This document shows positions 9,546-17,197 of a stretch of 64,000 bases of DNA, in pieces. The stretch is from the NCBI GenBank assembly GCA_035293765.1, contig DATGMF010000037.1, forward strand, positions 62,001-126,000, in the 5' to 3' direction. The notes under the pieces were generated by a model. That model saw only the letters and a list, made by a program, of their open reading frames with translations, was not told where the DNA came from and searched no databases. The DNA comes from DASRHT01 sp035293765 (lineage in GTDB: Bacteria; Chloroflexota; Ktedonobacteria; Ktedonobacterales; Ktedonobacteraceae). Every line of letters begins with the position of its first letter. Position 1 is the stretch's first letter. The position numbers and the translations under genes are program-made.

Positions 9546-10223
9546 ATGGAATGGCTGCTCCATCTTGTCGTCTCTCCTGCTCTCACTCTTCTTATCGGGC
9601 TCTATCAGCTTACGCACAACGTCGGGCTGGCGATCATCCTGCTGGCGGCTCTCATCGAGCTCTGTTTATACTGGCCTGTGAACTATATTGCTGCCTCAGG
9701 CCGTAAGATGATTCTAACAGCAGAAGCGCTGGGTTTCTACTTTTACAGGATCAACCCATTTTCAACGCTGGTGATGATGATTTTAAATGTTCTAGCCTGG
9801 TACCTGCTCTGTGCCCTGTATCTGACGCTGGGCTTGCTTGGAGGTTGGTCGCTGCCGACGCTCAATGATCTACTCCTCCCCATCGCTCCAAAACTATCAG
9901 TTTTACCTCACTACGAATTTCCCTTCTTGGGGCAAACGATCTCTGTGGTGCAGCGTGGCTTCTTTCTGGGGTTAATACCCTTCATTATACTTATCACCCT
10001 TTTGATTGTATACGTGAATGTGGAACAAGCCGTACGTGACAAAAAGGATGAAGGAAGGCGGCGTCGCTTCAGATCAGTGTTCATACAGCAGTGTCTTTTC
10101 TACATTGTCCTCGTGGTGGGACTTTCTCTGCTGCTCGCTGCTGGAGCTGGCCTGTACTGGACAACATCAATGATCCTGTTTGCCTTATTCCGCCTCTTTC
10201 TCATGAAGAGAAACTTGACATAG
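9546..10223 (+). CDS. polytopic membrane protein, possibly YidC/Oxa1-like
   Basis: About 225 residues. The GTG at 9534 is part of the ribosome binding site (GTGGAGG, 9534-9540), so the ATG at 9546 is the likelier start. Four to five hydrophobic segments are visible, with a cytosolic basic stretch (RDKKDEGRRRRFR) before the last pair. The opening block, a YQLTHN motif followed by VGLAIILLAALIEL, resembles the first membrane segment of YidC/Oxa1 insertases (short loop, then NWGLAIILLT). The conserved groove arginine is not obvious, so this is a tentative relationship. It follows the FHA kinase by 77 bases and may be the membrane partner of the signalling block. Confidence 0.6.
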   Translation: MEWLLHLVVSPALTLLIGLYQLTHNVGLAIILLAALIELCLYWPVNYIAASGRKMILTAEALGFYFYRINPFSTLVMMILNVLAWYLLCALYLTLGLLGGWSLPTLNDLLLPIAPKLSVLPHYEFPFLGQTISVVQRGFFLGLIPFIILITLLIVYVNVEQAVRDKKDEGRRRRFRSVFIQQCLFYIVLVVGLSLLLAAGAGLYWTTSMILFALFRLFLMKRNLT

Positions 10224-10331
10224 TCAAAGGGAATGTTTTCTTCCCCGTACTGAGCCGGCCACCGAACTGCATTAGCTTTTGGAACTATTATTGATAGTAG
10301 AGAGTATTACGTTGTAGGGGGGAAGCCTGGA

Positions 10332-11108
10332 TTGAGCGTAGACAACGATATCCTTGAAGGCAAGTGGATTACCAGCAAAAACGGATTTTCCATGTATACT
10401 CGCATTTCGCGCAATGCGTCGCTCGATCCTGCCTCAGCTATCGTGCTGGTGCATGGCCTTGCCGTTTCCAGCCGGTATATGCTCCCGACCGCCGTACGCC
10501 TGGCAGCCTATTACTCTGTCTACGCTCCCGATCTTCCTGGTTTTGGTAGAAGCGTAAAGCCCGCTCATATCTTGAATGTGAGCGAACTGGCCGATGCTCT
10601 GATGGGCTGGATGCAGGCGATAGGGCTGTCCTCAGCCACGTTTCTCGGCAACTCGATGGGCTGTCAGATCATCGTCAACGCGGCCTTGCGCTATCCTGAG
10701 CGCGTTCGGAGGGCGATTCTGGTGGGTCCGACGATGGACCCGCAGGCCCGCACTATGCATCGAGCTGCGGCGCGCCTGCTGCTTAACAGTTTGCGCGAGC
10801 CTGTTCATTTCCTGCCCGTATTAGTGCGCGAGTATGGGCATGCGGGATTGCGACGCACCATTGGCACGTTACAGCACGCATTTGCGGATCGAATGGAGGA
10901 ACAGCTTCCTTTGATGCGTGTACCTACGCTGGTAATGCGCGGCGCTCGCGATCCCATTGTCTCGCAGCAGTGGGTGGAACAGGTGCATCATCTGCTGCCG
11001 AACAGCCAGCTTATCACTGTGCCGGGAGCCGCCCACGCCGTAAATTATAACTCCCCTCAAGCGCTTACACATATCACACGGCGTTTTCTTTCAGAGCTGC
11101 CCCATTGA
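10332..11108 (+). CDS. alpha/beta hydrolase
   Basis: A 258-residue alpha/beta-hydrolase fold protein. The nucleophile elbow is G-N-S-M-G near residues 109-113, the oxyanion region is VLVHGLA, the acid is the Asp of RGARDPIV, and the base is the His of PGAAHAVN. No signal peptide is seen. It starts with TTG at 10332 behind AGGGGGG at 10316-10322. An internal ATG at 10393 would remove the first strand and is less likely. Substrate unknown; esterases, C-C hydrolases and haloperoxidase-like enzymes share these motifs. Confidence 0.85.
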   Translation: MSVDNDILEGKWITSKNGFSMYTRISRNASLDPASAIVLVHGLAVSSRYMLPTAVRLAAYYSVYAPDLPGFGRSVKPAHILNVSELADALMGWMQAIGLSSATFLGNSMGCQIIVNAALRYPERVRRAILVGPTMDPQARTMHRAAARLLLNSLREPVHFLPVLVREYGHAGLRRTIGTLQHAFADRMEEQLPLMRVPTLVMRGARDPIVSQQWVEQVHHLLPNSQLITVPGAAHAVNYNSPQALTHITRRFLSELPH

Positions 11109-11576
11109 GGTATTGCATCAGACATATAGACCTCCTAAGAGACACCTGGCACGGACTTTGGAGGTGTTTTCTTGCTGTGGTTGACGAGCTTATAAACGCA
11201 TAGCTACGCTTTTCTCTATTGTGGACTATGCGGCATTAGCTGCTTTACTAGAGATACTGGTAGAGTAGATATTTGCTTTTACTACAGAGGACATATGTTC
11301 TACAAAGCGATATCTTAACTTTTAGGTGGTACTGACATACAATAGCAGCTACTACCTAATAAAGACGTATTTAATCGTGTTTTATATAAATATATGTGAA
11401 GAAAACTTGTTATCTGGTGGCAAGTTCTGTAAAAGATGAAAAATTTACCTGCTTAACGTTTGGATGCGCAATACATGCACTACTTTCCAATCTTTTTCCA
11501 ATCTCTGTGCGGTACCATACAAGAGAAAGCGTTAGCTGACGCTCAGGCGATATGGAGAGAAGAAAGGAGGGGACCG
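11109..11576 (+). other. AT-rich intergenic region with response-regulator promoter
   Basis: It begins with a weak hairpin (ACACCT near 11142 pairing with AGGTGT near 11163, followed by TTTTC) that may end the hydrolase transcript. The rest to about 11460 is AT-rich with no coding signal. An in-frame open frame from the TTG at 11460 precedes the receiver domain, but its 39 residues look non-homologous and the ribosome binding site lies after it. Positions 11484-11518 hold the proposed regulator site and a -10 box. Confidence 0.5.
11484..11518 (+). promoter_or_regulatory. proposed response-regulator direct repeat and promoter, site 1
   Basis: Two 10-bp units, TTTCCAATCT and TTTTCCAATC, are in direct tandem at 11484-11503. 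A possible -10 box TACCAT starts 10 bases after the second unit. The same arrangement occurs at 13752 and 15781. Direct repeats with a 10-bp period are the usual binding sites of OmpR-family regulators. The regulator gene starts at 11577, so this would be autoregulation. Confidence 0.6.
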
Positions 11577-12251
11577 GTGCATATCCTTGTTGTGGAAGAT
11601 GAACAGCGTCTGGCATTTTTGTTGCGCCGCGTTCTACAGGAAGAGCGTCATACAGTCGATCTCGCTTATGATGGCCCGAGCGGCCTTGACCTGGCTCTCA
11701 GCGATACCTATGACGTTGTGGTGCTTGATGTGATGCTGCCAGGACTTGATGGGATTGAGATCTGCCGCCAGATGCGCGCCGAGCATATTATGACGCCTGT
11801 GTTGATGCTGACTGCCCGTGGCGCTATTGAGGACCGGGTGACGGGCCTTAACGTGGGCGCGGATGACTACCTCACCAAGCCCTTTGCGATGGAAGAGTTG
11901 CTGGCGCGCATAAATGCTCTGCTGCGCCGCCGCGACCGGCGCTTCGAAGAGAATCACCAGCTCTCTGTGGGCGATCTCACGCTCGATCTGGTGCGCCATG
12001 AGGCACGACGCGCCGGGCGCCCTATCGAATTGACTGCCAAAGAATTTGCCCTGCTGGAATATCTGATGCGCCATCCAGGCCAGGTGCTCACCCGTACTCA
12101 GATCGTTGACTCCGTCTGGCGCTACGATCTGGAGGCGCTTTCCAATGTGGTCGATATTTACATTCATTATCTGCGGGATAAGGTAGATCGGGGCTTCTCT
12201 CACTCTTTAATTAAAACGGTGCGTGGCGTGGGGTATAAAATTGAGGCATAG
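11577..12251 (+). CDS. OmpR-family response regulator
   Basis: A 224-residue two-domain response regulator: receiver domain (residues 1-115) with the acidic pocket E-D-E and phospho-acceptor Asp51 in VVLDVMLPG, the switch Thr in LMLTAR and the Lys in TKPF. A Trans_reg_C winged helix (about 125-222) ends in VRGVGYKIE. The GTG at 11577 is chosen because AAGGAGGGG at 11564-11572 sits just before it and it gives the normal family length. Its histidine kinase follows 35 bases later. The likely targets are the promoters at 11484, 13752 and 15781, which would place the ApbE group and the HtrA-type protease under its control. Confidence 0.93.
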   Translation: MHILVVEDEQRLAFLLRRVLQEERHTVDLAYDGPSGLDLALSDTYDVVVLDVMLPGLDGIEICRQMRAEHIMTPVLMLTARGAIEDRVTGLNVGADDYLTKPFAMEELLARINALLRRRDRRFEENHQLSVGDLTLDLVRHEARRAGRPIELTAKEFALLEYLMRHPGQVLTRTQIVDSVWRYDLEALSNVVDIYIHYLRDKVDRGFSHSLIKTVRGVGYKIEA

Positions 12252-12286
12252 CATAAAAAGTATGAGCGGATAAAGGAGCTTATCGC

Positions 12287-13708
12287 ATGCGCAGGAAACT
12301 CTCTTCATGGTGGCTTTCTCTTATAGGAAGAGGCCGCCGCTGGCAGGAGCCAGGCGCGGCGCTGTTTCAAGGGCTGCGCGTTCGCCTGACGCTGTGGTAT
12401 TGCGGGGTATTGGGCGCGGCTCTGCTGTTGTTTGGCATCGCTCTCTATGTCGGCGCTCAATACTTCTTGCTAACACCTATCGAGTATGATGTTGCTCAAC
12501 ACACCCAGGAGCATGTGGTGCAGTGGCTAAGAGACTCGCCTCTTCGGGCCTGTTCGTTTGGCCCTCCCTTTGGTCGAGGATTCGGCCCTCCCGAGCTGGC
12601 CGTTTGCTTTGATCGAAATGGCACCCTGCTCTTAGGGGAAACAACGACCGAGCTGCCACCCGCTTTTCTCTCCAACAGTGTGGCGCTGGCGGCCTTGCAG
12701 CAAGGTCAGGCGGCCAGCGATATTGTTGATGGAGGGGATGGCCTGGGGCAGACCTATCGCTATGCTATAGTGGTGCATGATCCCGCAAACGGCGAGCCGT
12801 TAGGCATAGTGGTGACGGGTGAATCGGTCCAGGTACAGGAGAATGTGCTATCGCTTTTGCTTCTGCTTTTGCTTTCTATTGGCGGCGTTGCCCTGCTGGG
12901 AGCTGGCTTGGGCGGCTTATTCCTGGCTAATCGTGCGCTTGTTCCTGCGCGCCTGGCCTGGACCAATCAGCAACGGTTCATCGCCGATGCCGCGCATGAG
13001 CTGCGTACTCCTCTGACCCTGTTACGAGCTGATGCTGAAGTTCTTTTGCGCCACCGGAACCTGCTAGCCGCAGATGATGCAACGTTGCTGGAGGATATTG
13101 TCGCAGAAACAAGCCACATGACGACCCTGGCTAATAATATGCTCACGCTTGCTCGTCTTGATAGCCGTCCCTCTCATCAGGAACACGAGGTTGTGAACCT
13201 GACTGAGATTGTCCGTGCTGCTATGAGGCGTATTCAGGCTCTGGCAGACCAGAAAAACATCGCCCTTCAGGAAAACGCCGACGAATCTATAGTAGTGATT
13301 GGCGATCCAACCTTGCTTGAGCAGGCTATACTGGCATTGCTGGACAACGCCATTAAATATAATCGTCAGGGGGGAAGCGTTACCTTGCGTACTATGGTCA
13401 AAGAAAACCAGGTGTTGCTGGAGGTGCAGGACACCGGCGTGGGCATCGCAGTCGAGCATCTGCCGCATCTGGGAGAGCGCTTCTACCGCGTAGACAAAGC
13501 TCGCTCTCGTGAGGTCGGAGGCACAGGACTTGGCCTCTCGATTGCTCAACGGATCGTTGCTGCTCATGGTGGTCGGCTCTCGCTCTCCAGTACCTTAGGC
13601 CAGGGAACAGTCGTCAGTCTCACGCTACCGCTGGCACTCGCGTCGATGCATGATCACGATAGAGAGCTCCCTAAAAGTGTGATGCCCCCGCAGGAGCAGG
13701 TCATGTAA
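12287..13708 (+). CDS. membrane sensor histidine kinase
   Basis: A 473-residue kinase. A membrane segment near residues 37-60 and another near 188-212 bracket an extracytoplasmic sensor of about 125 residues. The HisKA motif AHELRTPLTLL carries the phospho-acceptor His237. The ATP-binding domain has the N box (LDNAIKYN), the G1 box (DTGVGI) and the G2 box (GTGLGLSI). It phosphorylates the response regulator encoded just upstream. The start ATG lies behind AAAGGAG. The linker between TM2 and HisKA is short, with no clear HAMP domain. The signal is unknown, but the neighbouring secreted proteases suggest envelope stress. Confidence 0.93.
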   Translation: MRRKLSSWWLSLIGRGRRWQEPGAALFQGLRVRLTLWYCGVLGAALLLFGIALYVGAQYFLLTPIEYDVAQHTQEHVVQWLRDSPLRACSFGPPFGRGFGPPELAVCFDRNGTLLLGETTTELPPAFLSNSVALAALQQGQAASDIVDGGDGLGQTYRYAIVVHDPANGEPLGIVVTGESVQVQENVLSLLLLLLLSIGGVALLGAGLGGLFLANRALVPARLAWTNQQRFIADAAHELRTPLTLLRADAEVLLRHRNLLAADDATLLEDIVAETSHMTTLANNMLTLARLDSRPSHQEHEVVNLTEIVRAAMRRIQALADQKNIALQENADESIVVIGDPTLLEQAILALLDNAIKYNRQGGSVTLRTMVKENQVLLEVQDTGVGIAVEHLPHLGERFYRVDKARSREVGGTGLGLSIAQRIVAAHGGRLSLSSTLGQGTVVSLTLPLALASMHDHDRELPKSVMPPQEQVM

Positions 13709-13751
13709 ATATTCCTTGCCGCTTCCATCTATTCCCCCTGAAGATTGAAAA

Positions 13752-13786
13752 TTTCTCATCTTTTTCCAATAAAGAGCTAATAGACT
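13752..13786 (+). promoter_or_regulatory. proposed response-regulator direct repeat and promoter, site 2
   Basis: Units TTTCTCATCT and TTTTCCAATA stand in direct tandem with a 10-bp period (13752-13771). A candidate -10 box TAGACT begins about 10 bases later. It is upstream of the small membrane protein and ApbE genes and closely resembles the sites at 11484 and 15781. Confidence 0.6.
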
Positions 13787-13860
13787 TAGGGTATGCTTCT
13801 TTCAATCCTATCAGATGGGGTTGGGTAGAGTCATTGGGTTGAGGAAGAAATATACGGATT

Positions 13861-13888
13861 GGGCGCGATCAACCGGACCCCCACGGGT
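13861..13888 (+). repeat. dispersed GGACGCGAT-type palindrome, copy A (degenerate)
   Basis: The core GGCGCGATCAACCGGACC followed by a C-run and ACGGG aligns with the copies at 42982 and 54401. It lies in the leader about 55 bases upstream of the next start codon. The stem is partly degraded here. Confidence 0.45.
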
Positions 13889-13941
13889 ACCAAAGGGAAA
13901 CGCACTAAAAGAGCTATAGGCTATGAAAATGGGAGTATATA

Positions 13942-14364
13942 TTGAGAATACATCCATACGATTATAACGTTCAGGTTCCGTGGAGCTCTTCGCAGAATCA
14001 ATATCATGAGAAGACAGCTCTGGCAGCATATCGAGGTCAACAGCAGTCGCCACTGCCAACGGAACGCGTCCAGAGCCAGCGAGTTGGCGCAATGGAGCGG
14101 CTGCCTAAGGACTGCGTACTGGCTTTAGCGCAGGAGTTGAAACGGTGGCTTGTGATCGCCTCGCTGGTGGGTTTTGACACGTTTTGCAGCCTGGTTGCCG
14201 TGCAGCAGGTCGAAGCCGAGGCTATACAGACAACGCAATTGTCGGCAGACTCTTCCCAATCATCTTTATTTGAGCGCGATGATTTTTTCAATCAACAAGG
14301 AGGAGATAATTTTGGATCGAGGAACACTGCGCCGGCCCCTATCACTGGATCTGGCGTCTCCTAA
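13942..14364 (+). CDS. small single-pass membrane protein upstream of ApbE
   Basis: A 140-residue protein with a TTG start at 13942, six bases after GGGAG (13931-13935). The N-terminal 65 residues are polar and probably cytosolic. A single membrane segment near residues 68-90 (RWLVIASLVGFDTFCSLV) follows. The C-terminal tail is rich in Ser, Gln, Asn and Thr and should face outward. No family recognised. The gene overlaps the ApbE gene by 53 bases in another frame, which argues for translational coupling and a shared role. The Ser/Thr-rich tail ending TGSG could be a site for covalent FMN attachment, but this is speculation. Codon use resembles the neighbours. Confidence 0.55.
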   Translation: MRIHPYDYNVQVPWSSSQNQYHEKTALAAYRGQQQSPLPTERVQSQRVGAMERLPKDCVLALAQELKRWLVIASLVGFDTFCSLVAVQQVEAEAIQTTQLSADSSQSSLFERDDFFNQQGGDNFGSRNTAPAPITGSGVS

Positions 14365-15295
14365 GTATATTACTCCTCTCGGAATGCATCGCGCGGAATT
14401 TCGGGCGATGGGAACAACAATTTCTCTGTTGCTGCCAGTGGAGCAGAGCGAGCAAGGAATAGCCATTGTGCGCACGCTTTTCGCCGCGTGGGAACAGACC
14501 TTGAGCCGCTTTCTCCCGGAGAGCGAATTATCGCAGCTCAATCAGTGCGCGGGAACCTGGGTCACCGTCAGCGATTTGCTGTTTAAGGCGCTAACCACCG
14601 CGCTGACAGCAGCTCGGGCAACGCAGGGCTGCTACGATCCCGCGCTGTTAGAGCAACTGGAGCTATCGGGGTATGATCGCACGTTTGAGGAACTGCCAGC
14701 AGTCTCTTCCAGGCGTGTCTTTGCAGGTAAGCCAGGAGGGGCATGGCGAGATATTCAGGTAGATGAGTGGAACAGGCGCGTTATCCTGCCGCCAGGGGTC
14801 AGGCTGGACTTTGGAGGGATCGCAAAGGGCATGGCGGTCGATGCTGCTATTGAGAAACTGCATTTGAGCGGAATATATCCCGCGCTCGTCAATGCGGGAG
14901 GAGACCTTGCGGTTGAGGGTCTGCCACCCGCTATGGAGCACTGGCAGATAGCCGTACCGGGGGGCGAGCGTGAGTGGATGGTACCGCTACGACGCGGGGC
15001 CGTTGCAACTTCTGGTATCACCCGGCGGCACTGGTGGCAGGGGTCCGTCCACAGGCATCACCTGCTTGACCCGCGCACAGGGCTGCCCGCCCAGAGCGGC
15101 CTCTGGTCGGTCACGGTTGCGGCTGACCGCTGTGAGCAGGCGGAAGTGGCGGCAAAAGTAGCGTTCATTCTGGGCGCGCAGGAGGGGAGCGGCTTTCTAC
15201 GCAAACATCAAATTGCAGGCTTGCTTGTCTATGAAGATGGTACGTGGGAGGGCGTGGAGCCCTGGCCTGTCCATTTGATGGAAGTGGCATCATAA
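14312..15295 (+). CDS. apbE: FAD:protein FMN transferase
   Basis: A 327-residue ApbE-family enzyme that moves FMN from FAD to a Thr or Ser of a target flavoprotein outside the membrane. Family motifs are all present: FRAMGTTISLLL, LDFGGIAKGMAVD, LVNAGGDLAVEG, VATSGITRR and HLLDPRTGLPAQS, with the late metal-ligand region VAADRCEQAEVAAK. The TTG at 14312 is chosen because AAGGAGGAG at 14297-14305 precedes it. The longer frame back to 14174 has no family similarity. An ATG at 14384 is possible. No signal peptide is visible. The overlapping upstream membrane protein and downstream SHOCT protein are likely partners. Confidence 0.93.
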   Translation: MDRGTLRRPLSLDLASPKYITPLGMHRAEFRAMGTTISLLLPVEQSEQGIAIVRTLFAAWEQTLSRFLPESELSQLNQCAGTWVTVSDLLFKALTTALTAARATQGCYDPALLEQLELSGYDRTFEELPAVSSRRVFAGKPGGAWRDIQVDEWNRRVILPPGVRLDFGGIAKGMAVDAAIEKLHLSGIYPALVNAGGDLAVEGLPPAMEHWQIAVPGGEREWMVPLRRGAVATSGITRRHWWQGSVHRHHLLDPRTGLPAQSGLWSVTVAADRCEQAEVAAKVAFILGAQEGSGFLRKHQIAGLLVYEDGTWEGVEPWPVHLMEVAS

Positions 15296-15362
15296 CTATA
15301 AAGAGGTATAGCCAGGCGCGGGCAACATTTGTCCGCCCCTAATAAACAAAGGAGGAATATCC

Positions 15363-15683
15363 ATGATCGCAAGGTTTGGTCCTCACTGGCATATGTGGAA
15401 TGATGGTTTTAGCTTGTGGCCCGGGACGCTGTTATCGGTGCTCAGCACTCTGCTCCTGGTCGCGTTAAGTCTGATGCTTCTCTGGACGCTGCTACAATGG
15501 ATTATCCCGTACATCTGGCCCAGAATCGAGCATATGTTCTTTGTGCCCACAACTCATCTTTCGCCATTGGAGATCCTGCGTCGCCGCTATGCTGAAGGAG
15601 CCATTGACACCGACACCTTCGAAATGATGCGCGAGCGTCTGGAAGCATCCTACCCGCGCAACGAGCGTCATGAATTCTTATAG
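15363..15683 (+). CDS. SHOCT-domain membrane protein
   Basis: A 106-residue protein: one long hydrophobic segment at about residues 23-55, then a C-terminal SHOCT motif (LEILRRRYAEGAIDTDTF). SHOCT domains are short oligomerisation or targeting tails on small membrane proteins. The ATG at 15363 is preceded by AAAGGAGG. It follows apbE by 67 bases and ends at a strong hairpin, so it is the last gene of that transcript. Its function is unknown. Confidence 0.85.
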   Translation: MIARFGPHWHMWNDGFSLWPGTLLSVLSTLLLVALSLMLLWTLLQWIIPYIWPRIEHMFFVPTTHLSPLEILRRRYAEGAIDTDTFEMMRERLEASYPRNERHEFL

Positions 15684-15693
15684 CCATTATAAG

Positions 15694-15740
15694 GCCCTTC
15701 TGAGATGACAAGCGTTCTGCTCCTCTTTCAGAAGGGCTTT
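15694..15740 (+). terminator. terminator after the SHOCT gene
   Basis: GCCCTTCTGA (15694-15703) pairs perfectly with TCAGAAGGGC (15728-15737), followed by TTTATATT. The loop is long (24 nt), so efficiency is uncertain. Confidence 0.7.
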
Positions 15741-15780
15741 ATATTATCCAGTATTTGAGAATGCACAAGCAAATGAGAAA

Positions 15781-15826
15781 CTTCTCATCTCTCTCCAATA
15801 TATCTCCCATTATCCTGGTTTACTAT
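15781..15826 (+). promoter_or_regulatory. proposed response-regulator direct repeat and promoter, site 3
   Basis: Three 10-bp units in direct tandem (CTTCTCATCT, CTCTCCAATA, TATCTCCCAT; 15781-15810), followed by a -10 box TACTAT at 15821. It is upstream of the HtrA-type protease gene. It is the best of the three similar sites in the neighbourhood of the two-component genes. Confidence 0.65.
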
Positions 15827-15877
15827 AAAGTCAGAACCACAGTAGTGCAAGCAAGCGTAGTTAGCAGGCAATTCCTT

Positions 15878-15944
15878 TCAGACGGCCTGAGCGAAGCTAG
15901 CCGCGGTAGCTCCCCGATTCATCGTGGGAGCGTTGGCCGTCTGA
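15878..15944 (+). repeat. multibranched palindromic leader element, copy D
   Basis: An outer 10-bp stem (15878-15887 with 15935-15944) encloses two inner hairpins: AGCTA/TAGCT around CCGCGG, and CTCCC-CGAT paired with ATCG-GGGAG. It ends 25 bases before the HtrA start codon. The inner part resembles 62033-62081 (reverse orientation) and 63065-63097, so it is probably a dispersed repeat captured in a 5' leader. Confidence 0.55.
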
Positions 15945-15969
15945 GATAACAAGGCAAAGGATATACATT

Positions 15970-16956
15970 ATGCAACCGGAAGATGATGAATTTTATCAAC
16001 CGTACTCATTTCAGGAATCGTATACATTTTTACCGCAACAGCATGCATCGGTGCCAGTAGAGGTGCTGGATACGCCGCCGGTGACGCCCGCGCCTCTGGA
16101 GCAAGGCTCGTTTCCGCCGCCCAATACTCCTATGGACCAGGCGCAGCCATCTCTCCTTCCACGCAAGCCGTTCGGTCGCGTCGGAGCAATCGTGTTGCTG
16201 GTACTGGCGCTGGCTCTGATCTTTGGAACTGGCCTGTTTGCCGGTTGGCAGTTTGCAAATAGCCGCAGTGCCGTCACAGCCGAAAAAGCAGCCACTGTGG
16301 TAGCGCCGTCTTTGATCGGTGTAACAACAACTGGCATAACGACGGTAGAGGCTCAACAGGAAGCAGCCATTGCGAAGATTGAACCGGCTGTCGTCGAACT
16401 GAAGGTGACAACGGACCAGGGGCAGCAGATTGGCTCGGGCGTCATTATTGATGCACAGGGAGATGTTGTCACGAATAATCACGTTGTCAGTGGCGCTCAG
16501 ACAATAGAAGCGGTTTTGAGTACTGGAAAAACAGAGCAGGCGCGACTGGTAGGGACCGATGCGGCCAATGATCTGGCTGTTGTACGCATTCAGCCCTTTG
16601 CCCATATGATCGTTGCTCAGATAGGCGATTCCTCGCAACTGGCTGTCGGACAAGAGGTGCTGGCCGTTGGCAACCCGCTGGGGATTACCGAGACTGCCAC
16701 CCACGGCATTATCAGCGCCCTGAACCGGAGCGTTCCCGAATCAAGGGCGGTGACGCTCTCTCAGACCATTCAAACGGATGCCCCCATCAATCCCGGCAAT
16801 AGCGGTGGAGCATTGGTGAACATGCAGGGAGAACTTGTCGGTATCCCCACCGTCGTTGCCATTGATACCGAGTCCAATACAGCCGCGAACGGCGTAAGTT
16901 TTGCCATTCCCTCTAACCTGGTAAAAAGCGCCGTTCAGCGAATGCTACAGCAATAA
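15970..16956 (+). CDS. HtrA/DegP-type membrane-anchored serine protease lacking PDZ
   Basis: A 328-residue S1C protease. A Pro-rich cytosolic N-terminus is followed by a membrane anchor at about residues 73-96. The chymotrypsin-like domain then faces outward with triad His171 (NNHVVSG), Asp201 (NDLAVVRI) and Ser278 (NPGNSGGALVN). The protein ends shortly after the protease domain (IPSNLVKSAVQRML), so the PDZ domain present in most HtrA proteins is missing. It should degrade misfolded envelope proteins. The leader carries a proposed regulator site and a structured repeat. The two-component pair 2 kb upstream is the likely controller. Confidence 0.92.
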   Translation: MQPEDDEFYQPYSFQESYTFLPQQHASVPVEVLDTPPVTPAPLEQGSFPPPNTPMDQAQPSLLPRKPFGRVGAIVLLVLALALIFGTGLFAGWQFANSRSAVTAEKAATVVAPSLIGVTTTGITTVEAQQEAAIAKIEPAVVELKVTTDQGQQIGSGVIIDAQGDVVTNNHVVSGAQTIEAVLSTGKTEQARLVGTDAANDLAVVRIQPFAHMIVAQIGDSSQLAVGQEVLAVGNPLGITETATHGIISALNRSVPESRAVTLSQTIQTDAPINPGNSGGALVNMQGELVGIPTVVAIDTESNTAANGVSFAIPSNLVKSAVQRMLQQ

Positions 16957-16979
16957 CAACAATCGTGGCTCTCCGCAGA

Positions 16980-17016
16980 CACGCTCACCGGCGATCAATC
17001 TTCACTGGTGAGCGTG
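16980..17016 (+). terminator. hairpin after the HtrA gene
   Basis: CACGCTCACC (16980-16989) pairs perfectly with GGTGAGCGTG (17007-17016). There is no strong T-run after it, only TCATTTATCATTT further on, so it is a weak terminator or a stabilising 3' hairpin. Confidence 0.55.
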
Positions 17017-17057
17017 CTCCGCTCATTTATCATTTCAGCCATAATAGCCTTTTTAAA

Positions 17058-17078
17058 ATCAGGAAAACCTGATATACT
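17058..17078 (+). promoter_or_regulatory. palindrome overlapping a -10 box
   Basis: ATCAGG-AAAA-CCTGAT (17058-17073) overlaps TATACT (17073-17078). It lies about 120 bases upstream of the small anchored protein gene and could be an operator. The regulator is unknown. Confidence 0.45.
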
Positions 17079-17197
17079 CCTCTATAGAAGAAATATCGTA
17101 TTACCGTATTGGGAAAAGCTGTTTTGCTGGAAAACGCAGAGTACGCAATGCTCTGCATATGTGTTTTGCCTGTATCGTCTTTCAGAAAGAGAAAAGT

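Noticed and set aside
11460..11576. N-terminal extension of the response regulator from a TTG start
   Set aside because: The extension contains the proposed regulator site, and a strong ribosome binding site precedes the GTG at 11577 where the receiver domain begins.
11634..12203. 189-residue open frame on the minus strand
   Set aside because: Antisense shadow of the response regulator gene.
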